From DAOVRL01 sp964459805 (lineage in GTDB: Bacteria; Planctomycetota; Phycisphaerae; Sedimentisphaerales; Anaerobacaceae): 10,779 nucleotides of DNA. The notes beneath the pieces are model-generated. The model did no database searches, was not told the origin of the DNA, and saw nothing but the letters and a program-made list of their open reading frames with translations. Positions 6,323 to 10,779 of the stretch are shown here, piece after piece. Where the stretch lies: assembly GCA_964459805.1 (NCBI GenBank), contig CAYWOD010000118.1, positions 1-10,779 on the forward strand, given 5' to 3'. Numbering within the stretch: position 1 is the first letter of the stretch; the number at the start of each line of letters is the position of its first letter. The position numbers were made by a program, and so were the translations under genes.

Positions 6323-8248
6323 TTAGAGATAGGTTTCATCCGGATCTATCCCGTCATCGTAGTCGTCATCACCCGGACTCCAGATATCAGGCTGGGCAGT
6401 TTTTGAGCCTCCGTAATCCTCGGAGTTCCAATAAAGATTCCTCCAGCCGATTGGTGGGTCCCGGTAGTACGGAAAGTTTGGAGCAGCCTCATCTACGGTG
6501 CACGCGAAAATGTAAGCTTCCGTCACTGAGACAACACCGTCTTCGTTTGTGTCGGCCACCAGATAGGGCGACTTGCCCAAGAGCATAGGATACCAGCTTG
6601 GGGGTCCGGCCGGCAACTGTCCACCTGATCCGCCAAGACGATTGGTCCACATCCACGTCCACCAGGAGTCGGTCATCCAGAACGCCTCGAAGAACCCGCT
6701 GCTGAATTCGAGACCCTTGTCCCACGGATTTGGGTCGGAGCCTTTCATAGGAGCTGTGGGTTCCAGTTGATCTATACCGTTCGGGTAATACCCGTCCGCC
6801 TCCGCCCACCACGAATTGTTCGCTGTACTTGTGGCAGTGATGATAATGCGGTTTTTGTGGGGAGTGTCACCATCGTAACTTAGTTCGGCTGTTATATTGT
6901 TGCCCTTACAAGAGTCATATACGACAACCATCTGTTCGCAGCTTATGCCGTCCAGCCAGGTATCGAATTCCGTGTGTGTTATTGTATCTTGCCCCACGGT
7001 GAAAGTAGTGCTGCTGCCGTGCGCTGCAATGTAAACGAACACGCTATCGTCGCTGTCTGACCTGCTCGCAAGATGGCTGATCGCATTTTGCACGTTTGTT
7101 TTGGACCGTGAGTAGTAATGAGAGCCGACATAGTCGTATCTTTCAGGGGCGATATAGTAGATATGATCGTCGTCGTAGTCCAGGGTGCTATCGACGAGAG
7201 CGGACCTGTTGCTTACCACATCGTAGGCCATTTTTATGGCATCGATATTCCAGGAGTCAGTAGCGCCTCCGATGAGTATCGCGTACTTTTCGATTGAAAG
7301 CGGCACCGGCCAGCCGCCGGTCAGCGTATCGAGGTCCCGCATATCAATGCGATAGTCACGGGGGATAGTAAAGTCGCAGTCAGGATTATATCCGGGGTCC
7401 TCGGCCTGGCTTGCCCACGCCAGGCCGAATATGGCAAAGTCCACCAAGTCCACGTCGCTGTCACCGTCGAGGTCGGCGACGGCACAGCCAAGGTCACTGA
7501 CAATAGCTCCCGGTGATGTCTTAAGGCAGTGGTCGCACTTATCGCCCACGCCGTCCGCGTCCAAATCATCCTGGTTGGGGTTGTAGTCGTCGGGACAATT
7601 ATCATTTGCATCGGGGACCCCGTCTGCGTCGGCATCTGCTTGCTGACTAACGACCATGTTGTCCCAGTAAGCCTCTCCCCTGTCGGTGGAGCCGTCGGCT
7701 CTGTCTCCTATTCTAAACGACCCCTCGAAGCCGGTATGAATCCAGAAAGCACATGTCTTCTTGAGTTGCCCATCTATATAGACGTCATACTTGCTCGTGG
7801 ACGGATGAACCTTAATCTCTACTCTGTACCACTGGTTTGTGCTCAGAGTCATCACAAGTTGGGCCGACTGGCCTGCTTTGTAGTACTTCAGGCTGGTCGC
7901 GCCGTCAATTACAAGATAAACCTGGTGGTTGTTGAACACTTCAAACCAGTGGTTGTTGGTGTGCGGTAGCAGGAAATCAAACGCGATGGTATAGTCTTTT
8001 GCCAGGTCCAGCCCATAGAGGGGGGAGACACCCATTGCTCTGGAGTTTCCCGTAGATTGCATGTGGACGCTGTAGGGCGGACTAACATATTTCGTGGTTG
8101 AAGCTTCGAAGACACCCTCTCCGCTAACGGTAACCGTCCAGTCGCTTATGTCGCCATCATCAAAATCGTCCAAGAAGCCGTAGGAAGCAGCGTTTGAAAA
8201 GGCCGGCCCCACCAGCGCGGCGACGAGTAGTAGTCTTACTTTGATCAT
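6323..8248 (-). CDS. Secreted multidomain protein with clan CD (C13-like) cysteine peptidase domain
   Basis: A 641-residue exported protein. The signal peptide is about 1-20 (hydrophobic core LLLVAALVG, likely cut after SNA). Domains in order: a concanavalin/LamG-like sandwich at about 25-200; thrombospondin type 3-like calcium sites at 204-241 (DADADGVPDANDNCPDDYNP and a second D-rich loop, with C218, C238, C241); a dockerin-like pair at 257-313 (DLDGDSDVDLVDF and a second IDMRDLD unit); a caspase-fold peptidase at about 320-490; and one EF-hand loop at 566-577. The catalytic pair is H410 in YIAAHGS and C447 in VVVYDSCKG, after a strand and in the order expected for clan CD; the C13 (legumain) family is the nearest by eye. 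It probably cleaves proteins outside the cytoplasm. The tail from 620 on is very acidic. ATG at 8248 has GGAGGT upstream. Confidence 0.85.
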   Translation of the reverse strand: MIKVRLLLVAALVGPAFSNAASYGFLDDFDDGDISDWTVTVSGEGVFEASTTKYVSPPYSVHMQSTGNSRAMGVSPLYGLDLAKDYTIAFDFLLPHTNNHWFEVFNNHQVYLVIDGATSLKYYKAGQSAQLVMTLSTNQWYRVEIKVHPSTSKYDVYIDGQLKKTCAFWIHTGFEGSFRIGDRADGSTDRGEAYWDNMVVSQQADADADGVPDANDNCPDDYNPNQDDLDADGVGDKCDHCLKTSPGAIVSDLGCAVADLDGDSDVDLVDFAIFGLAWASQAEDPGYNPDCDFTIPRDYRIDMRDLDTLTGGWPVPLSIEKYAILIGGATDSWNIDAIKMAYDVVSNRSALVDSTLDYDDDHIYYIAPERYDYVGSHYYSRSKTNVQNAISHLASRSDSDDSVFVYIAAHGSSTTFTVGQDTITHTEFDTWLDGISCEQMVVVYDSCKGNNITAELSYDGDTPHKNRIIITATSTANNSWWAEADGYYPNGIDQLEPTAPMKGSDPNPWDKGLEFSSGFFEAFWMTDSWWTWMWTNRLGGSGGQLPAGPPSWYPMLLGKSPYLVADTNEDGVVSVTEAYIFACTVDEAAPNFPYYRDPPIGWRNLYWNSEDYGGSKTAQPDIWSPGDDDYDDGIDPDETYL

Positions 8249-8254
8249 CTCTTC

Positions 8255-8260
8255 ACCTCC
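8255..8260 (-). promoter_or_regulatory. Strong ribosome binding site of the secreted peptidase
   Basis: The minus strand reads GGAGGT followed by GAAGAG and the ATG at 8248, a full Shine-Dalgarno at ideal distance. It fixes the start so that the signal peptide begins at MIKVR. Confidence 0.85.
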
Positions 8261-8382
8261 ATTGAATTACCTGATTGCGAGCTTCGACCTTGCCATTGGG
8301 CAAGTGAAGTTCCAAAGTCATATTTCGCGCATCATTTCCCATGCCACACTAATGTTGTCTGTTTTCACGGCTTCCTTATACC

Positions 8383-8391
8383 ATTATACCA
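8383..8391 (-). promoter_or_regulatory. Extended -10 promoter of the secreted peptidase
   Basis: The minus strand reads TGG (8391-8389) then TATAAT (8388-8383), an extended -10 element with a perfect hexamer. No good -35 box lies at 16-18 bases, which is common for extended -10 promoters or for those that need an activator. Transcription would start near 8376, leaving a leader of about 128 bases. Confidence 0.55.
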
Positions 8392-8403
8392 GATTCTGGA
8401 AAG

Positions 8404-8496
8404 AAAAGCCGAAAGTGTCACTTTTTTGTGCGTGCCGGGATATTGGATTATAGAAGCAGGGATTTTTGGCGGATTTTCGGCTTTTTGGGGCCGAAA
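8404..8496. repeat. Inverted repeats around GCCGAAA
   Basis: AAAAGCCGAAA (8404-8414) is the exact reverse complement of TTTCGGCTTTT (8475-8485), 11 bases each. The second arm also pairs locally: TTTCGGC (8475-8481) with GCCGAAA (8490-8496) over an 8-base loop. The two pairings exclude each other. No gene on the plus strand makes use of it, and its function is unknown. Confidence 0.5.
8412..8424. promoter_or_regulatory. Palindrome AAAGTGTCACTTT, candidate activator site
   Basis: AAAGTG and CACTTT form a perfect 6+6 palindrome around one base (8418). Its centre lies about 42 bases upstream of the predicted start of the peptidase transcript, the place where class II activators bind next to RNA polymerase. 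The promoter has no clear -35 box, which fits. The cognate regulator is unknown, and it may instead be chance in an AT-rich patch. Confidence 0.35.
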
Positions 8497-8785
8497 CACT
8501 GGATGACAGTGGGCGAATATTTGCGAAACGCCTTGCAATTTGACAGCGTGTTTAGATATTATGGCCAAGTCTCTTTGGCCGAAGCCAAAACAGGTTGCCC
8601 GGAAGGAATCGGGCAGATTGAACGCTATCGGGCGAGTTATACTTGAATGTCAGGGAGAATATTATGGTTCAGCAACGCCTTACAAACACAGTAAAGTTGC
8701 AGGGCCTTGGTCGGGCAATTCTGGTCTGTGTGGCGGTTGCGGTGATTGCATTCGCCGGCGTGCGGGCCTTGGTGATGCGCCTCGG

Positions 8786-8983
8786 ACAGTGCTGGAGGAG
8801 TTTGGCAAGATCAAGAGCGGCGATGTTGTCTTGCCTGCATGCGGCGGGAATCATCAGGTGAGCAAGATAATCCGGCTTCGTTGTGTCACAACGCCCGACG
8901 AAGCCCAGAAAGTGCTATTGAGCCGATTAGGCCTGATGTTGCCGCAACGGCTGCCTCGGATCGATGAGGTGGTACAAATGTAG
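8786..8983 (+). pseudogene. Possible 3' remnant of a DDE transposase
   Basis: About 65 codons end at TAG 8981. The reading VLEEFGKIKSGDVVLP, then IRLRCVTTPDEAQKVLLSRL and GLMLPQRLPRIDEVVQM resembles by eye the C-terminal tail of DDE transposases of the IS1634/IS4 kind, where a basic strand is followed by a helix and an LPxRL segment. This is recalled likeness, not a search. The frame stays open upstream to 8540, but those residues (including Cys-rich GLCGGCGDC) look unlike any transposase. No catalytic DDE region and no terminal inverted repeats were found, so if real it is a decayed piece. It could instead be the end of an unknown small gene. Confidence 0.35.
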
Positions 8984-9007
8984 TGAAGACTTTTACCAAA
9001 AATATGC

Positions 9008-9067
9008 CCTAACGCCTCAAAAGAGGCGATCTGGCTTGCTAACTGCGTAACTTGGGTTAGGTCGCCT
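9008..9067. repeat. Nested inverted repeats with alternative pairing
   Basis: CGCCTC (9013-9018) and GAGGCG (9023-9028) form a perfect stem over AAAA. Outside it CCTAAC (9008-9013) pairs with GTTAGG (9056-9061). AGGCGA (9024-9029) can instead pair with TCGCCT (9062-9067). No T-run follows on either strand, so it is not a plain terminator. Confidence 0.5.
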
Positions 9068-9131
9068 ACGGTGAGTAATTCCCGTTCGCTGCCAAGTCCT
9101 GCCCACCCGGCTACATAAGGTTACGCTCTCG

Positions 9132-9166
9132 ATGCTTGCCTACTTTTCAAGTAGGTGTCCAAGCAT
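9132..9166. other. Strong stem-loop over the mtaB stop codon
   Basis: ATGCTTG (9132-9138) pairs with CAAGCAT (9160-9166), and directly inside CCTACTT (9139-9145) pairs with AAGTAGG (9149-9155) over a TTC loop, with four unpaired bases (9156-9159) on one side. That gives 14 base pairs. The mtaB stop codon (9142-9140) lies within the stem. No T-run follows on the minus strand, so it may protect the 3' end or help Rho-dependent ending rather than act as an intrinsic terminator. Confidence 0.6.
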
Positions 9167-10522
9167 TCCATCTTTGTGATTTTCGAGCAATTTCACCGTC
9201 AGCAGGTCGTTTTTGCTCGGGTATGTCTCTTTTCCAGCGAGATATACCATAAAGTATCTCTCGCTCCGCCCGCAGATGTGTCCATTATTGCTCTCGACCA
9301 AGATTTCAGCCGTTTCGCCGACAAATTGCCCCCGGAATTTCCTGCCCAATTCGGCATTTAGATTACGCAGTATTCTCGATCTCTCTTTTATAACCCTATT
9401 ATCTACAGTGGCTTGCATCCTCACCGCGGCGGTCCCTTTACGCGCCGAAAAACTGAAAACGTGCATCTTCGCAAACCCAACCTCTTTTGCCAGACCGATG
9501 GTTTGGTCGAAGTCGGCATCTGTCTCACCCGGAAAACCAACGATTATATCGGTCGTTATGGCGGGTCTGTCCAGCCGAGACTTGATCGAGTCAACCTTCC
9601 GGCGGAATTGGTCGGCGTCGTATTGTCTGCACATCCTTTTCAGGATGGCGTTTGAGCCTGACTGCAGCGACAAGTGCAAGTGCGGCATAATGTTATGGCG
9701 CTTGCAGAGAGTATCGAGCAGTCGAGGCGTAACATCCGCCGGCTCCAGCGAGCTTAGTCTTATACGTGCCAAATCGGGTGTTTGCGCCAGTTTGTCGAGC
9801 AGGTGAGCCAAATTGTCGTTTTGCCGGTTCGGCCAGTTCTCTCGCCGCACGCTCTCCTGGCCGTAAGCACCGAGAAATATTCCTGTTACGACGATTTCTC
9901 TGTGCCGGCTCCCAACGAGGGCTTGCGCCTCTGTGAGCACCGCCTCGGGCGGCTTGCTACGAACAAAAGGCCGTGTTTTGGGTACAATACAGTAGCTGCA
10001 GTATCCGTCACAGCCGTCCTGGACCTTAAGAAAGGCTCTTGTATGGCCCTTGAAGGAGTTCAACGGTGGCAGGTTGGGCAAATTTGGCAATTCGTTTTTA
10101 CACTTGATTTTATGGCTGCTTTCTGGTCTAATAGTGTTGTTTGGGCAGGTTTGATAGTATTCCGACTCGGATGTGGTAACGTTGCCGCCGGCTATCTGAC
10201 GCAGTTGTGCAGCCAGATCATCGTGGTTTTTTGTTAGGTGAACATTTTGAGTTGCGGCGTCCAATTCGCCGATTTGTACAGTAGGCAGACAGCCGCAGAC
10301 AACTATGACGGCATCGGGATTCAGCCTCTGGGATCTTCGGATGGATTGTCGGCTCTTGGCTGAGGCAGTATGGGTCACACAGCAGGTGTTAACAACGAGA
10401 AGGTCGGATTTATTAGATGGCTCGACTTGGCGCAGTCCGAGTTGTTCGAGCAGCTCTCGAATCTGCTGGCTTTCGTATTGGTTGACTTTGCAGCCAAGCG
10501 TATTTATGGAAAAAGTTCTCAT
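9140..10522 (-). CDS. mtaB: tRNA t6A37 C2-methylthiotransferase MtaB
   Basis: A 460-residue radical SAM methylthiotransferase. MtaB adds a methylthio group to C2 of t6A at tRNA position 37, giving ms2t6A, which helps decoding of ANN codons. The UPF0004 domain has its three cluster cysteines, C11 (TLGCKVNQ), C47 (NTCCVT) and C78 (CGCLP). The radical SAM core has C171, C175 and C178 in QDGCDGYCSYC. HLHLSLQSGS (281-290) and DIIVGFPGET (325-334) are typical of the core. A TRAM domain covers about 396-458. The TLGCKVN form, with K, favours MtaB over MiaB or RimO. The linker at about 112-158 is long and Asn/Pro-rich. The frame is open upstream to 10765, but the family begins a few residues before TLGC, so ATG 10522 is chosen. 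No Shine-Dalgarno is seen before it. Confidence 0.95.
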   Translation of the reverse strand: MRTFSINTLGCKVNQYESQQIRELLEQLGLRQVEPSNKSDLLVVNTCCVTHTASAKSRQSIRRSQRLNPDAVIVVCGCLPTVQIGELDAATQNVHLTKNHDDLAAQLRQIAGGNVTTSESEYYQTCPNNTIRPESSHKIKCKNELPNLPNLPPLNSFKGHTRAFLKVQDGCDGYCSYCIVPKTRPFVRSKPPEAVLTEAQALVGSRHREIVVTGIFLGAYGQESVRRENWPNRQNDNLAHLLDKLAQTPDLARIRLSSLEPADVTPRLLDTLCKRHNIMPHLHLSLQSGSNAILKRMCRQYDADQFRRKVDSIKSRLDRPAITTDIIVGFPGETDADFDQTIGLAKEVGFAKMHVFSFSARKGTAAVRMQATVDNRVIKERSRILRNLNAELGRKFRGQFVGETAEILVESNNGHICGRSERYFMVYLAGKETYPSKNDLLTVKLLENHKDGMLGHLLEK

Positions 10523-10530
10523 AATGTGAT

Positions 10531-10560
10531 ATAATAATGGTTGTTGAGATAGATTTACAA
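10531..10560 (-). promoter_or_regulatory. Candidate promoter of mtaB giving a leaderless mRNA
   Basis: The minus strand reads TTGTAA (10560-10555), an 18-base spacer, then TATTAT (10536-10531). Transcription would start only 1-3 bases before the A of the mtaB ATG (10522). This agrees with the lack of any Shine-Dalgarno there. The -35 box matches consensus at four of six bases, the -10 at five of six. Confidence 0.4.
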
Positions 10561-10661
10561 GAGTGATCGAGTTCAATTTCTTGCTTAACAATTGTACGAG
10601 TTTTTCCGAGATGGGCAAGCAATTAATTATATGTATCCGCGGAAAAGTAGCGGGGGGTCTA

Positions 10662-10779
10662 ATGATACTTTGTAGTCGCATTGGTACAAAAAAGGGCTTA
10701 GAAAAGATGAGGGGGAGGGCAAACCTGAGTGCGCCAAGCGAAGCTGATGTGAGCAAGCTGGACAATCCAGCCTGGTCAA
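10662..10779 (+). CDS. 5' end of a divergent gene, possibly GNAT acetyltransferase (partial)
   Basis: An open frame runs off the right edge of the window. It starts at ATG 10662 (GGGGGG upstream, spacing about 5) or at ATG 10707, and codes for about 39 or 24 residues here. The last visible residues, KLDNPAWS, recall the LDNPxWxAL start of one group of GNAT N-acetyltransferases, which suggests the true start may lie close to 10707 or at GTG 10749. The match is only seven or eight residues, so the product call is weak. It is divergent from mtaB. Confidence 0.35.
   Translation, partial: MILCSRIGTKKGLEKMRGRANLSAPSEADVSKLDNPAWS

Larger units (their letters stand above)
8249..9139. other. Long region without an intact gene
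   Basis: Almost 900 bases separate the secreted peptidase from mtaB. Apart from the peptidase promoter, the inverted repeats and the possible transposase tail, it holds small hairpins. One at 8561-8587 has two competing stems, GGCCAA with TTGGCC, or TTTGGC with GCCAAA. A plus-strand reading from ATG 8664 to 8861 (65 codons) has GGGAGA upstream and one membrane-like helix (AILVCVAVAVIAFAGV), but overlaps the transposase-like frame; both cannot be right over their shared part. Confidence 0.5.

Noticed and set aside
7529..7969. A 146-codon plus-strand frame inside the secreted peptidase gene
   Set aside because: It is opposite the calcium-site and LamG-like coding sequence and has no supporting signal.
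9007..9062. Integron attC-like ends (CCCTAAC and GTTAGGT, 56 bases apart)
   Set aside because: The left core breaks the RYYYAAC rule at its first base, the interior does not fold into the single long hairpin of attC, and no integrase or cassette lies nearby.
9040..9130. A possible tRNA in the gap beside mtaB
   Set aside because: There is no acceptor stem of seven pairs and no T-loop consensus at the right distance on either strand.
10523..10765. Upstream in-frame extension of mtaB by 81 codons
   Set aside because: The family begins a few residues before TLGCKVNQ, and the extension shows no family likeness. The stretch also holds the likely mtaB promoter.

Overview
The window looks like a chromosomal piece of a planctomycete, most likely class Phycisphaerae (Sedimentisphaerales-like). 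This is an inference. It rests on a short division and cell wall (dcw) cluster that begins mraZ-rsmH-ftsL-ftsI but carries extra genes, and on a large secreted mosaic protein that combines thrombospondin type 3, dockerin-like and EF-hand calcium sites with a cysteine peptidase domain, a style common in that group. No plasmid, phage or resistance genes are seen. Almost everything is encoded on the minus strand.

Reading the minus strand from right to left: at the right edge is mtaB (10522-9140), a tRNA methylthiotransferase with a possible leaderless promoter and a strong stem-loop over its stop codon. A divergent plus-strand gene, perhaps a GNAT acetyltransferase, begins at the very end and is cut off. 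Between 9139 and 8249 there is no intact gene; this stretch holds a probable transposase tail (8786-8983), several inverted repeats, and the promoter region of the next gene. That gene (8248-6323) encodes a 641-residue exported protein with a clan CD (C13/legumain-like) peptidase domain.

A 354-base gap (5969-6322) follows, with a near-consensus sigma-70 promoter and GTGG repeats that could be MraZ operators. Then comes a probable operon: mraZ (5968-5495), an unrecognised 69-residue protein (5473-5264), rsmH (5180-4275), a membrane-anchored protein with two LysM domains (4214-3294), an FtsL-like protein (3212-3000), the transpeptidase ftsI (2943-1249) and a GT-B glycosyltransferase (1188-91). 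Gaps are 21 to 84 bases, all on one strand.

The cluster joins a regulator (MraZ), a ribosome methyltransferase (RsmH), and an envelope module: FtsL-like plus FtsI for septal peptidoglycan cross-linking, with a LysM protein that could bind the same wall. The least described parts are the LysM gene and the 69-residue gene inside the dcw cluster, the domain mosaic of the secreted peptidase, and a palindrome centred about 42 bases upstream of that gene's predicted transcription start.
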